A DNA stretch of 64,000 nt from DASQHL01 sp963843685 (GCA_963843685.1 CAWJLO010000014.1:1-64000), one strand, 5' to 3'. Positions 44,866-54,569 are shown, counted from the first letter of the stretch. The notes: a model not told the origin generated them from the sequence alone. Translations and numbers: made by a program.

Positions 44866-45153
44866 CTAGTCGCCCAGCTCCGGGTAGTCGAAATCGTCGA
44901 CCTTGATCGCCTCGACGACCTGCACCTGCGGGAAGCGGTCCTGCACGATGCGCTCGATGCCGAGCTTCATCGTGAGCATGCTCATCGGGCAGCCGTGGCA
45001 GGCGCCGGCGAGCTGCAGCCGCAGCCGCCCTTCCTCCGGCAGCCAGTCGACCAGGTTCAGCTCGCCTCCGTGCGAGTGCACGTACGGCCGCATCTCGTCG
45101 AGACAGGCGTCCAGCTCGGCCAAAAAGGCCTCGGTGTCGGTTGAAGTGGTCAC
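44866..45153 (-). CDS. NifU-like Fe-S scaffold protein
   Basis: A 95-residue single NifU C-terminal domain: MRPYVHSHGGELNLVD and ACHGCPMS with the cluster-binding Cys52 and Cys55. It assembles or carries Fe-S clusters. It stands alone between the thioesterase and polysaccharide genes. Confidence 0.93.
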   Translation of the reverse strand: MTTSTDTEAFLAELDACLDEMRPYVHSHGGELNLVDWLPEEGRLRLQLAGACHGCPMSMLTMKLGIERIVQDRFPQVQVVEAIKVDDFDYPELGD

Positions 45154-45198
45154 GGGAACAGCCTACCTCACCCCCGCCGGCCGATCACGGAAGAGGCC

Positions 45199-46458
45199 TC
45201 AGCGACCGATGCCGACGTATGCGATGCCGCGCGCCTCGACCTCGCCGGGCTCCAGCGCCGCCCGCCCGTCAAGCACTGCCCGCAGCCCCGGAAACGCCCC
45301 GAGGTCGAGCGCCGCGTAGGCTTCGTGCCACGCCTGCACGATGAGCGCATCCGCCGCGGTCGGGAACGCCGGCGGCGGCTCCAATCCGTGCGCGCGGATC
45401 TCGTCAGCTGAATACAGCGGATCGTGCACGTACGCCGTAGCGCCGGCGGACGTCAGCGCGGCCACGAGCCCGAACGCGCTCGAGTGCCGCGACTCCTTCA
45501 CGCCCGCGCGGTACGCCAGACCCAGCACCACGACCGTCGTGCCGGCCAGCGTGCCGAGCGCACGCTCCAGCTTCCCGATCGCGTACGCCGCCATCTCGTC
45601 GTTGCCACGGCGCGCGGCGTCGATCAGCGCCGTCCCCTCGCCCGCAAGAAAGTACGGGTAAACGGGGATGCAGTGGCCGCCCACGCCCACGCCGGGCGCA
45701 TGCACGTGCGAATACGGCTGAGAGTTCGCCGCCTCGATCGCCTGGATCACGTCGACGCCTTCGCGGTCGGCGATGCGAGCGAACTCGTTGGCCAGCGCAA
45801 TGTTCACGTCCCGGTACGTCGTTTCGGCGAGCTTCGAGAACTCCGCCGTCTCGGCGTCCCGCACCCGCATCACTTCCGCGTCGAGCACGCTCTCGTAGAA
45901 CTCGGCCGCTCGCAACGTGCTCTGCGCGTCGATGCCTCCGACGATCTTCGGATAACGCGCCAGGTCGCGCAGCACCGTGCCCGACGACACGCGCTCCGGA
46001 CTGAACGCCGCCGCGAAGTCGACTCCCGGAGCCATCCCGGCGGCCGCCGCGATACGCGCGCACACGCGGCCCCTCGTAGTCCCCACCGGCACTGTCGTCT
46101 CGACGATCACCATCACCCCGCGCTTGAGGTGCGGAGCGACTGCGTCCACGGCGGCGTCCAGCAGCGCAAAGTCGGGCTGCAGGGCCGCATCGACGTCCAC
46201 CGGCACGATGAACACCACGACATCCGCATCGGCGATGGCGTCCCCCGCGTCGGTAGTCCCGCGCAGTCGGCCGCTCGCCACGGCGCCCGGCAGCTTCTCG
46301 TCCAGCCCGGGTTCGGACGGCAGCGGGTTGCGGCGGTCGTTGATCCGGGCCACCCGTGCTGCGTTGACGTCGTAACCCACGACGGTCGCGCCCTTCGACG
46401 CGAACTGCACCGCCAGCGGTACGCCAATCTTGCCCAGCCCGACCACGGCAACGTTCAC
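45199..46458 (-). CDS. wbpA: UDP-N-acetylglucosamine 6-dehydrogenase (WbpA/WecC type)
   Basis: A 419-residue nucleotide-sugar dehydrogenase. It has the N-terminal Rossmann motif VAVVGLGKIGVPLAVQFA and a catalytic-Cys region (GVGVGGHCIPVYPYFL). The C-terminal UDP-binding domain contains VLGLAYRAGVKESRHS. It oxidises C6 of a UDP-amino sugar to the uronic acid. It overlaps the next gene upstream (wbpB-like) by four bases and closes the WbpI-D-E-B-A gene series. Confidence 0.88.
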   Translation of the reverse strand: MNVAVVGLGKIGVPLAVQFASKGATVVGYDVNAARVARINDRRNPLPSEPGLDEKLPGAVASGRLRGTTDAGDAIADADVVVFIVPVDVDAALQPDFALLDAAVDAVAPHLKRGVMVIVETTVPVGTTRGRVCARIAAAAGMAPGVDFAAAFSPERVSSGTVLRDLARYPKIVGGIDAQSTLRAAEFYESVLDAEVMRVRDAETAEFSKLAETTYRDVNIALANEFARIADREGVDVIQAIEAANSQPYSHVHAPGVGVGGHCIPVYPYFLAGEGTALIDAARRGNDEMAAYAIGKLERALGTLAGTTVVVLGLAYRAGVKESRHSSAFGLVAALTSAGATAYVHDPLYSADEIRAHGLEPPPAFPTAADALIVQAWHEAYAALDLGAFPGLRAVLDGRAALEPGEVEARGIAYVGIGR

Positions 46459-47469
46459 AGCGTGACGTGCTCGCCGGTGCGCGCCGCCTTCACCAGCGCC
46501 TCTGCCGCCGCCATCGCCGCCAGACCGTCGTCCGGCGTGACCGCGGGCGCCGTGCCCGTGCGCACTGCCTCGGCGAAGGACTCCAGCTCCACCCGCAGCG
46601 GCTCCCGCCTCTCGATCTCGATCAGGTGCACGGGGCCTTCGCTGACGCCCTTCAGGTGCCGCGCCGCCCAGTCCCCTCCCTGATCGCTCGAGTGGTCGTT
46701 CTGGTAGAACGTCAGCTCCCGGGACAGGTAATCCACCACGAACATCCCACGCTCGCCCAGCACCGAGAGCTCGCGGATCTTCGTCGGCGTCAGCCAGTTC
46801 ACGTCCAGCACGCCGACGACGCCGTTCGTGAAGCGCAGCAGCCCTACGAGCATGTCCTCGTGCTCCGTGTTGATCTTCTGCTCGGTTTCCGCGTGAACGC
46901 GCGTGATCTCCGCGTCCAAGAGGAAGCGCATAGCGTCGATGTCGTGCGGCGCCAGGTCCATCACCACGCCCACGTCCCGGACGCGGTCCGGGAATGGCCC
47001 TACCCGGCGCCCGTGCACCTGGAATACGCGTCCCAGCTCACCGGCTACCAGGCGCCGCTTCAGCTCCAGTACCGCGGGATTGAAGCGCTCGATGTGGCCC
47101 ACCGTCAGCGTCACGCCTGCGCTCGCGGCCTGATCCCGCAGCTTCTTGCCCTCATCGATCGTGGCCGCCAGGGGCTTCTCGACGAGTAGCGGCACTCCGT
47201 GCCGAATGACGTCGCCGCCAACCTCCAGGTGCGCCCTTGTCGGCACCGCCACGCTCACCAGGTCGAGTGTCTCTTCATCGAGCATGAGCCGGTGGTCGCC
47301 GTAGCCGCGCACCCCCCGCTCGTCCGCAACCTGCTTCACGCGCGCGGGACGCAGGTCGGCGACGGCCGCCAGCGATCACGCCCTTCATCTCCGACCAGAC
47401 GCGCGCATGGTTCGTCCCCATCGCGCCCAGCCCGATCACGCCCGCCCGCAACGGTTCAGTTCGATTCAT
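46455..47469 (-). CDS. wbpB: Gfo/Idh/MocA-family 3-dehydrogenase (WbpB/WlbA type), one frame break
   Basis: The N-terminal Rossmann block LRAGVIGLGAMGTNHARVW starts at ATG 47467-47469. The frame fails near 47371 (GCT-G-GCG) and continues in another frame with AVADLRPARVKQVADERG and the catalytic EKPLAATIDEGKKL. One inserted base accounts for it. In the WbpA-B-E-D-I pathway this enzyme oxidises C3 of UDP-GlcNAcA before transamination. It lies between the transaminase and WbpA genes. Confidence 0.85.
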
Positions 47470-47509
47470 CCCGAAAGTGTAACGGAGCGCGGGCGGCCCG
47501 AAGGGCGCC

Positions 47510-48603
47510 TCAACTCAAGAATTCGTTCACCGCCGCCCCGATCGTCTCCACGTCCGCTATCGACAGCGCTGGATGCACCGGCAGCGACAGCACCTCGCCG
47601 GCCAGCCGCTCCGCCACCGGCAGCGACACGTCCCCGTAGCCGAGACGCCGGTACAGCGGCTGCTGGTGGATCGGCGACGGATAGAACACCGCCGTCTCGA
47701 TCCCGCGCTCGCGAAGCGCCGCCTGCAGCCTGTCGCGCGCCTCCCGTCCCGCCAGCACACGCACCGTGTACTGGTGCCACACGTGTCGCCGACCCGGCAG
47801 CTCCTTCGGCGTCGACGATGCGCTCGTTGCCGGCCGAGGAGCGCGCTGAGCCGCGCCGCGTTCGCGCGCCGCGCCTCGTTTCGAGCCTCCAGCTTCGGCA
47901 TCTGTGCCATCCCCAGCGCCGCCGCGATCTCCGTCATCCGGTAGTTGTACCCCGCCTCCTCCGTCACGTACCGCGTGCGCTCCCCCTGCGACCGCAGCAG
48001 CCGCACCCGATCCGCGATCGCCCCGTCCGCCGTCGTCACGAAGCCGCCCTCGCCCGTCTGCAGGTTCTTCGTCGCGTAGAGCGAGAAGCAGCCCGTGCCG
48101 GCCGTCCCCGCGCGCGTCTCCCCGGCCGATGCCCCCACCGCCTGCGCCGCATCTTCGATCAGCGCGAGTCCCCGCCGCGAGCAGATCTCGCGCACACCAG
48201 CGACGTCGCACATCTGCCCGTACATGTGCACCGGCACGATCGCCTTCGTCTTCAGCGTGATCGCCGCTTCGATCCGCGACACGTCGATGCAGAAGTCGTC
48301 GTCCCGCACGTCCACGAACACGGGGCGCGCGCCGCAGTGCAGCACCGTGTTCGCCGTCGCCGCGAAGCTGAACGCCGGCACGATCACCTCGTCGCCCGCC
48401 CCGACGCCGTGCGCCAGCAGCGCCAGGTGCAGCGCCGCCGTCCCGCTGCTCACCGCGACGGCATGCGGCACGCCCACGTATTCCTCGAACGCCCGCTCGA
48501 ACGCCGCCACCCGCGGCCCCTGCGCCAGCTGCCCTGAATCGAGCGCCTCGAGTACCGCGCGACGCTCTTCGTCCTCGATGATCGGCTGCGCGATTCTGAT
48601 CAT
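47510..48603 (-). CDS. wbpE: DegT/DnrJ/EryC1 aminotransferase (WbpE type), two frame breaks
   Basis: A PLP aminotransferase with AVSSGTAALHLALLAHGVGAGDEV, VHMYGQMCDV, the Asp in LIEDAAQAVGA and the Schiff-base Lys in YATKNLQTGEGG. The frame breaks near 47837 and again near 47815. Joining the three frames gives the usual LLAGNERIV-TPKELPGRRHVWHQYTV and a normal C-terminus ending at 47510. It would transaminate the 3-keto sugar. Confidence 0.87.
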
Positions 48604-48622
48604 GCCCGCGGTTCTGGCGACC

Positions 48623-49195
48623 TCACTCGCCGAACTCGCCCACGGCGAACGACCGCCCGCAGCGCTCGCAGTGCCACTCGCGCGCCTCCGAGATGCGCAG
48701 CGGCAGCCCGCAGACGCACGCCCACCCCGCTACGCGCGCCGGGTTGCCCCGCACGATCGCGTGCGCCGGCACGTTCGCTGTCACCACCGCACCGGCACCC
48801 ACCATCGCCCACTCGCCGATCGTCACGCCCGGCAGCACCACGGCGCCGGCGCCGAGCGACGCGCCGCGCTGCACGTACGTCGATTCCTGCTCCCAGTCGT
48901 CCTCGGACTTCAGCGTCCCGTCCGGGTTCACCGAACGAGGGTTGCGGTCGTTGGCGAAGATCACGTGCGGGCCCACGAACACGCCGTCCATCAGCACCAC
49001 GCCGTGAAACAGCGACGCCCGGTTCTGGATCTTGCAGCGGTCGCCGACCACCACGTCCTTATCGACGTACACGCCCTTGCCGAGCACACACTCCCGGCCG
49101 ATGCGCGCGCCCTCCCGCACCTGCGCCTCGTGCCAGATGCGCGTGCCCTCGCCGATCTGGGCGGCGTCCGAAACTTCAGCCGTCGGGTGGATCAA
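48623..49195 (-). CDS. wbpD: Left-handed beta-helix N-acetyltransferase (WbpD type) with C-terminal zinc ribbon
   Basis: A 190-residue hexapeptide-repeat protein (IGEGTRIWHEAQVREGARIG; LGKGVYVDKDVVVGDRCKIQ; VLPGVTIGEWAMVGAGAVVT). It acetylates the 3-amino group in the ManNAc3NAcA route. A Cys-rich tail (CVCG...CERCG) probably binds zinc. TTG 49193-49195 is the likely start, four bases after the wecB-like stop. Confidence 0.85.
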   Translation of the reverse strand: MIHPTAEVSDAAQIGEGTRIWHEAQVREGARIGRECVLGKGVYVDKDVVVGDRCKIQNRASLFHGVVLMDGVFVGPHVIFANDRNPRSVNPDGTLKSEDDWEQESTYVQRGASLGAGAVVLPGVTIGEWAMVGAGAVVTANVPAHAIVRGNPARVAGWACVCGLPLRISEAREWHCERCGRSFAVGEFGE

Positions 49196-49199
49196 GCTG

Positions 49200-50252
49200 C
49201 TACGACTCCAGTGCCTCGACCATGCGTTCCGCGGCGTGACCGTCCCCGAAGACCTGCGGAGGGTCGCCGGACGGGCGCGGACGGCGCGCCGCAGCCAGTA
49301 TACGTTCGGTGTCGGCGCCGGCGAGCACATTCCAGCCGCCAGCCAGCGTCTCGACCCACTCCGTCTCGTCGCGCAACGTCACGCACGGCACGCCGAGCAG
49401 ATACGCCTCCTTCTGCACCCCGCCTGAATCCGTCAGCACCATCCGCGCATTCCGCTCCAGCGCCAGCATGTCGAGGTATCCCACCGGCTCGATGATCCGC
49501 ACCGGCGGCTCCACCTCGATGTCAGTGCCCATGAGCGCCGCGTGCGTCCGCGGGTGCAGCGGCAGGATCACCGGCTCGTTCAGCAGCATCAGCGCGTCGA
49601 TGATGTCCGCCAGGCGCTCCGGGTCGTCCGTGTTCGCCGCGCGATGCACCGTCGCCAGCACGTAGCCGCCAGGCGTCAGGCAGAGGTCGCGCAACGCCGT
49701 CGAGCGCTCGGCGGCAATCGCTGAATGCTGGAGCAGCGCGTCGTACATGATGTCGCCCGTCAGCGTGACCCCGTCCGTGATCCCTTCTCGCGCCAGGTTG
49801 TCGACAGCCGTCTGCGTCGGCGCGAACAAGTAAGTCGACACGCGGTCCGCGACGACGCGGTTGATCTCCTCTGGCATGTCGCGCACGAAGCTCCGCAGCC
49901 CCGCCTCGACATGCGCCACCGGCACACCCAGCTTCGCCGCCGCCAGCGCCCCCGCCAGCGTGCTGTTCGTGTCGCCGTAGATCACCACGCGGTCCGGCGA
50001 CTCGCGCTGGATCACGGCCTCCAGCCGCTCCAGCATCTGCGCCGTCTGCGCCCCGTGCGGGCCTGAGCCGACGCCCAGATGGTGGTCAGGCTTCGGCAGC
50101 GCCAGCTCCTCGAAGAACACGTCCGACATCTGCGAGTCGTAGTGCTGACCGGTGTGGACGAGAATTTCCGTGTGACGCGCTCGCGCCACGCGCGAGAAGG
50201 CTGCGGCCTTGATGAACTGGGGCCGCGCCCCCACAACTGTGAGCAGCCGCAT
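49200..50252 (-). CDS. wbpI: UDP-N-acetylglucosamine 2-epimerase family (WbpI/WecB type)
   Basis: A 350-residue GT-B-fold epimerase: VVGARPQFIKAAAFSR, HTGQHYDSQMSDVFF, HVEAGLRSF, and the C-terminal LTDSGGVQKEAYLLGVPCVTLRDETEW. Given its neighbours it more likely acts on UDP-GlcNAc(3NAc)A, as WbpI does, than on plain UDP-GlcNAc. It abuts the CapD-like gene upstream. Confidence 0.88.
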   Translation of the reverse strand: MRLLTVVGARPQFIKAAAFSRVARARHTEILVHTGQHYDSQMSDVFFEELALPKPDHHLGVGSGPHGAQTAQMLERLEAVIQRESPDRVVIYGDTNSTLAGALAAAKLGVPVAHVEAGLRSFVRDMPEEINRVVADRVSTYLFAPTQTAVDNLAREGITDGVTLTGDIMYDALLQHSAIAAERSTALRDLCLTPGGYVLATVHRAANTDDPERLADIIDALMLLNEPVILPLHPRTHAALMGTDIEVEPPVRIIEPVGYLDMLALERNARMVLTDSGGVQKEAYLLGVPCVTLRDETEWVETLAGGWNVLAGADTERILAAARRPRPSGDPPQVFGDGHAAERMVEALES

Positions 50253-52171
50253 CAGCGCCCCGAGTCGTGCCGCACTTCGCCGCCCGTGCGCGTCTGGGCG
50301 CCCAACGACGGTTCGCCCTGATCCCGCAGATCGATCCGCGCCAGCGCGTGCAGCCGCGCGGCGATCTCCTGCCGGTTGCCCGGAGGCACGTTCGCCAGCT
50401 CCTCGATCTTGCCGACGAGTTCTTCGCGCGTCACCGTGGGGCGCCCCTGTGTGAGAAAGATCTTCGGGTGGTGCGTGCTCACCAGCTTCTCACTGAGGCC
50501 GATCAGCTCCTCGTGCAGTTTCTCGCCCGGACGGAGACCCGTGAACACGACCTGGATGTCTCGACCGGGCTCCAGCCCCTTCAGCCGGATCATCTTCTCC
50601 GCCAGGTCCGCGATCCGCACCTTCTCACCCATGTCGAGGATGAAAATCTGCCCCTGGTCCGCGAACGACGCCGCCTGGATCACCAGGCTCGCTGCCTCCT
50701 CCGCCGACATGAAGTAGCGCGTGGTGTCGGGGTCCGTGAGCAGCACCGGCCCGCCCCGCTCGATCTGGCGCAGGAACAGCGGCACCACACTGCCTCGGCT
50801 CCCCATCACGTTGCCAAACCGAACGGCCGCAAAGGCAGTGCTGCTGTCTCGCCCGATCGCGCTGATCAGCAGTTCGCCGATGCGCTTCGTCGCACCGTAT
50901 ACGTTGTCAGGGTTCACCGCCTTATCCGTGGAAACGAACACCATCTTCGCCGCGCCGTAATCGCTCGCCGCGACGCACACGTGGAGCGTGCCGACGACGT
51001 TGACCCGCAGCGCGGCGTCCGGGTGGTCCTCCATCACCGGAATGTGCTTGTACGCCGCCGCATGAAAGACGATGTGCGGCCGCGCCTGCCGGAACACGTC
51101 CTCCACCTGCTGCTCATCCACCACGTCGCACAGCCAGATCCGCACGCGCGTGTCGGCATCGTCCGCCACGAGATCACGCTGCAGGTCGTACAGCCCCGTC
51201 TCGTTGACGTCGGCAAGGTGCAGCGTTGCCGGCTCGAACGCGAAGATCTGGCGGGCCAACTCCGACGCGATGAAGCCCGCCGCGCCCGTGATCAGTACCG
51301 ACTTGCCGCGGATGGTCGCCGCGCACAGCTCCGCGTCGATGTCCACCTGCTCGCGACCGAGCAGGTCGTCCACCGTCACCTCGCGCAACGCAGCCGTCTG
51401 GCCCTCGTTGCGCACGAGGTCGCGGAAGCCCGGTACCGTGCGCACGGGGACGTGCGTCGCCTGCACGATACCGACGACCTCGCGAATAATCGCACCGCCC
51501 GCGGACGGGATCGCCAGCGCGACAAGGTCGACACGCTTGCGCTGGCAGATCTCCGGGATGTCGAAGCGGTCGCCGAGCACGGTCACGGAGTGGATGCGCA
51601 CGCCGCGGAGCCGCCGGTCGTCGTCCACGAACCCGATCGGCCGGTACTGCCACTGCGGGTTCTCCAGGAACTCGCGGGCCAGCAGCTGGCCCGTGTGGCC
51701 CGCACCGACGATCAGCACGTTCCGGACGCCGGCGTCGTAGCCCGAGAACGGATTGCGCGATGACCAGATGCGTGGCCAGAACTTGATGCCGCCCATCGCG
51801 ATCAGCATCAACGCCGGGCCTGTGACGTTCACCGTCAGCGGAATGTGGCGCGGGCTGAGGAACGCGTTGATGGCGAAGAGGAAGATCGACACGACGCCGA
51901 TCGAGAGCACGATGTTGTAGGCGTCAACGATGCCGGCGTACTTCCAGCGCGTGCGGTAGATGCGGAAGAAGAAGAAGCCAACCAGATACGCCAGGGCGAT
52001 GAACCAGGAGACTTCCGCGAAGAAGCGGATCGACTTCGCCGGTACGTCGCCTTCGAATCGGAACGCGAGCGCCGCGGCGTAGGAGGCCAGCACCACTGCC
52101 GCGTCGAGCAGCAGCACCGGCACCATGCGAACGAACTCACGAAGGCTGGAGGGGAGACCCCAGTTCATCAA
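50252..52171 (-). CDS. Membrane-bound nucleotide-sugar 4,6-dehydratase (PglF/WbpM/CapD type)
   Basis: A 639-residue protein with about four N-terminal membrane helices. A CoA-binding-like Rossmann region (VLIVGAGHTGQLLAREF) and an SDR domain (VLITGAAGFIASELARQIF; VFVSTDKAVNPDNVYGATKR with Tyr and Lys) follow. This family makes UDP-4-keto-6-deoxy sugars from UDP-GlcNAc. With the aminotransferase at 52839 and the initiating transferase it may supply a bacillosamine-type first sugar. Confidence 0.9.
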   Translation of the reverse strand: MMNWGLPSSLREFVRMVPVLLLDAAVVLASYAAALAFRFEGDVPAKSIRFFAEVSWFIALAYLVGFFFFRIYRTRWKYAGIVDAYNIVLSIGVVSIFLFAINAFLSPRHIPLTVNVTGPALMLIAMGGIKFWPRIWSSRNPFSGYDAGVRNVLIVGAGHTGQLLAREFLENPQWQYRPIGFVDDDRRLRGVRIHSVTVLGDRFDIPEICQRKRVDLVALAIPSAGGAIIREVVGIVQATHVPVRTVPGFRDLVRNEGQTAALREVTVDDLLGREQVDIDAELCAATIRGKSVLITGAAGFIASELARQIFAFEPATLHLADVNETGLYDLQRDLVADDADTRVRIWLCDVVDEQQVEDVFRQARPHIVFHAAAYKHIPVMEDHPDAALRVNVVGTLHVCVAASDYGAAKMVFVSTDKAVNPDNVYGATKRIGELLISAIGRDSSTAFAAVRFGNVMGSRGSVVPLFLRQIERGGPVLLTDPDTTRYFMSAEEAASLVIQAASFADQGQIFILDMGEKVRIADLAEKMIRLKGLEPGRDIQVVFTGLRPGEKLHEELIGLSEKLVSTHHPKIFLTQGRPTVTREELVGKIEELANVPPGNRQEIAARLHALARIDLRDQGEPSLGAQTRTGGEVRHDSGR

Positions 52172-52240
52172 CCGCCCGACGCTCCGGAGCGGCGCCGGCA
52201 GCCTGCCCTTCGGCTTGTTGTCCGTGACCGCCTCCCTGCG

Positions 52241-52831
52241 TCAGCGCGCGCCCTTACGCGTAATCACAGCAGGCAGTGTACGCCACAGGATGGAGAGGTC
52301 ACGGCCCAACGAGTGATTGTTTACGTAATCAAGATCGTAGGTCATGGTCTCGTCGTACGTCAAATCAGCGCGCCCGCTGACCTGCGCGAGCCCGGTGATG
52401 CCCGGCTTCACGTCGTGGCGGCGGCGATACTCCGGCGGATACTGCTCGACCAGTTCCGGGATCTCCGGGCGCGGCCCGACCAGGCGCATGTCGCCCTTGA
52501 GAACGTTCCAAAAATTCGGAAGCTCATCCAGGCTCGTGGCGCGGAGGAAGCGGCCGACTCGCGTCAACCGCGACGTCGGCGTCACGAAGACGAACGTCTT
52601 GAAGTGGACGTGGTCCAGCTTCGGCGTCTCGTACGGCTTGTGGCCCTCATGCGACATTGAACGGTACTTATAGAACGTGAACGTCCTGCCGTTCAGTCCC
52701 ACGCGCTTCTGGGAGTAGATCGCCGGCCCGCGCGAGTCCAGCTTGATGGCGATCGCGATGAGCGGGTACGTCACGATGAAGATGACCACGCCGACCAGCG
52801 CGACCAGCGCGTCAAACAGTCTTAACAGCAT
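52241..52831 (-). CDS. Initiating sugar-phosphate transferase (PglC/WcaJ C-terminal type)
   Basis: This product of about 196 residues has an N-terminal re-entrant hydrophobic helix (LFDALVALVGVVIFIVTYPL) and the bactoprenyl-transferase core. The core blocks are LDSRGPAIYSQKRVGLNGR, TSLDELPNFWNVLKGDMRLV and GPRPEIPELVE. It transfers a sugar phosphate from UDP-sugar to undecaprenyl phosphate, starting glycan assembly. The short form matches PglC. A TTG at 52859-52861 would add ten residues overlapping the preceding gene. Confidence 0.9.
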   Translation of the reverse strand: MLLRLFDALVALVGVVIFIVTYPLIAIAIKLDSRGPAIYSQKRVGLNGRTFTFYKYRSMSHEGHKPYETPKLDHVHFKTFVFVTPTSRLTRVGRFLRATSLDELPNFWNVLKGDMRLVGPRPEIPELVEQYPPEYRRRHDVKPGITGLAQVSGRADLTYDETMTYDLDYVNNHSLGRDLSILWRTLPAVITRKGAR

Positions 52832-52838
52832 CCGTTGC

Positions 52839-54005
52839 TCAGTCCCGGTCGCCTCGTACAATCTCCGCGACCGCGCTGGCCACGCGGTCGACCTCGCGCT
52901 CCGTCATGCGCGTGTACAACGGCAGCGACACCATGCTCTCGAACGCGCGGTCCGCCACCGGGAAGTCCCCCGGAGCCCAACCGAACGTCTCCCTGTAGTA
53001 CGGATGATGGTGGATCGGGATGAAGTGCACCGACGTGCCGATCCCCCGCTCCTTCATCGCGACGATGAACTCATCGCGTGAAATTGTACGCATCTCCGGC
53101 CGCAAACGCACAACGTACAGGTGCCAGGCGTGCGTGCTCCCCTCGCGCTCGATGGGCAGCACCAGCTCCGCCAGGGAGCTCAGCCGTTCGTGATACAGGC
53201 GTGCCAGCATCGTGCGCTGCCGCTGGAATTCGTCCAGGCGCAGGAACTGCGCGTGCCCCAGCGCGGCTTGGAAGTCGCTCATCGTGTAGTTGAAGCCGGG
53301 TGCCAGTACGCGGTACGCCCACGATCCGCGCTCCGTGTACCGGTCCCACGCATCGTTGCTCATCCCGTGCAGCGCCAGCAGCCGCGCGCGCTCGGCCAGC
53401 GCTTCGTCGTCCGTCGTCAACATGCCGCCACGGCCGCTCGTCACGTTCTTCGTCGGGTAGAAGCTGAACACCGTCGCGTCCCCGAACGTCCCGACGCTGC
53501 GACCGTCGATGTACGTGCCCAGCCCGTGGGCCGCATCCTCCACGACCCGCAGGTTGTGCCGCCTCGCGATCTCCAGGATCTCGGCCATACGGCACGCCGA
53601 CCCTCCGTGGTGCACCGGCATGATGGCCTTCGTCCGCGGCGTGATCGCCCGCTCGATCGCCTCCGGATCGATGCAATAGTCGTCCAGCCGAATGTCCGCC
53701 AGGACTGGCGTCGCGCCCGCGTGGACGATCACGTTGACGGTCGCCGCGAACGTCGTGGGCGTTGTGATCACCTCGTCGCCCGGGCCAATACCCGCCGCGA
53801 CAAGCGCGAGATGCATGCCGGCCGTCGCTGAGTCGACGGCGATCGCGTGCTTCGCGCCGGTGAACGCGGCGAAGTCCGCCTCGAACGCCTTCACCCGCGG
53901 CCCGGGCGCGAGCCAACCGGAACGCAGCGTGTCCACCACCGCGTCGACCTCCGCGTTCGAGATGTCCGGCAGGTTGTACGGCAGGAAGTCCTCGCGCTCG
54001 TTCAC
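52839..54005 (-). CDS. DegT/DnrJ/EryC1 aminotransferase (second copy, PglE-like)
   Basis: This 388-residue, intact PLP aminotransferase has KHAIAVDSATAGMHLALVAAG, MPVHHGGSACRM, VVEDAAHGLGTYIDG and the Schiff-base Lys in FYPTKNVTSGRGGML. It is distinct from the copy at 47510. Its position beside a 4,6-dehydratase and initiating transferase suggests it aminates the 4-keto sugar. It overlaps the downstream end of the 54002 gene by four bases. Confidence 0.9.
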   Translation of the reverse strand: MNEREDFLPYNLPDISNAEVDAVVDTLRSGWLAPGPRVKAFEADFAAFTGAKHAIAVDSATAGMHLALVAAGIGPGDEVITTPTTFAATVNVIVHAGATPVLADIRLDDYCIDPEAIERAITPRTKAIMPVHHGGSACRMAEILEIARRHNLRVVEDAAHGLGTYIDGRSVGTFGDATVFSFYPTKNVTSGRGGMLTTDDEALAERARLLALHGMSNDAWDRYTERGSWAYRVLAPGFNYTMSDFQAALGHAQFLRLDEFQRQRTMLARLYHERLSSLAELVLPIEREGSTHAWHLYVVRLRPEMRTISRDEFIVAMKERGIGTSVHFIPIHHHPYYRETFGWAPGDFPVADRAFESMVSLPLYTRMTEREVDRVASAVAEIVRGDRD

Positions 54006-54385
54006 GGCGACTGGACCGTGATCGCAGGCCCGCCGACGCTCGCGTCCGGCACGCCTGCGGCCATGAGCGCCGTCACGGCGTCCTCGTCGGCCGGGCCGCT
54101 CGCGATGAACGTGTGTGCATCCACCCCGAATTGCGCCTTCGTGTCGAAATCATCGCGGAAGTGCACCGTCACCTCGCCACCCTTGATGTTGATGGTGTCG
54201 ATCACGCCGTACCGGCTGTAGTTGATCACCTGCTGGAACTCGAGCGCGGGCGGATGCGATGCCGAATCCGGCCTCAGCACCATCACGATCGCGACGGCGG
54301 CGCTAGCGACAACGCCGATGATTAACGCGTGGGCGATCCTGGTCACCAGCATGCGCTCGCCCCCTGCGATGTGCTTGCGCGCCAT
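54002..54385 (-). CDS. Membrane-anchored protein resembling the FtsH extracellular domain
   Basis: A 127-residue protein with one N-terminal membrane helix (about 17-36). An extracytoplasmic domain of about 85 residues follows (EFQQVINYSRYGVIDTINIK; GGEVTVHFRD; FIASGPADEDAVTALMAAGV), whose strand-helix pattern resembles the FtsH external domain. No AAA or protease part is encoded. It overlaps the aminotransferase gene by four bases within the polysaccharide operon. Its function is unknown; it may modulate membrane proteolysis or act as an assembly factor. Confidence 0.65.
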   Translation of the reverse strand: MARKHIAGGERMLVTRIAHALIIGVVASAAVAIVMVLRPDSASHPPALEFQQVINYSRYGVIDTINIKGGEVTVHFRDDFDTKAQFGVDAHTFIASGPADEDAVTALMAAGVPDASVGGPAITVQSP

Positions 54386-54423
54386 GGTAACACGCACACC
54401 GACGCGACTCGCGTGAGAGCAGC

Positions 54424-54453
54424 GGGCGCCGTCGCGGTGGCGCGACGGCGCCC
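54424..54453 (-). terminator. Strong hairpin between the glycosyltransferase and the next gene
   Basis: GGGCGCCGTCGCG and CGCGACGGCGCCC form a perfect 13-bp stem with a GTGG loop. There is no U-tract. It may end transcription from the glycosyltransferase, protect a processed mRNA end or set operon polarity. Confidence 0.5.
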
Positions 54454-54569
54454 GTCGAGAGGCGCACAGACCTACACAGTGCGGCCACCCCTTCTGCCCG
54501 AGGCCGCTCCGTCCGCCGGCGGTGTCTGGTGGCGGCGTCGTCGCGGCTCCGTGTTCCTGCCGCCGTCGC

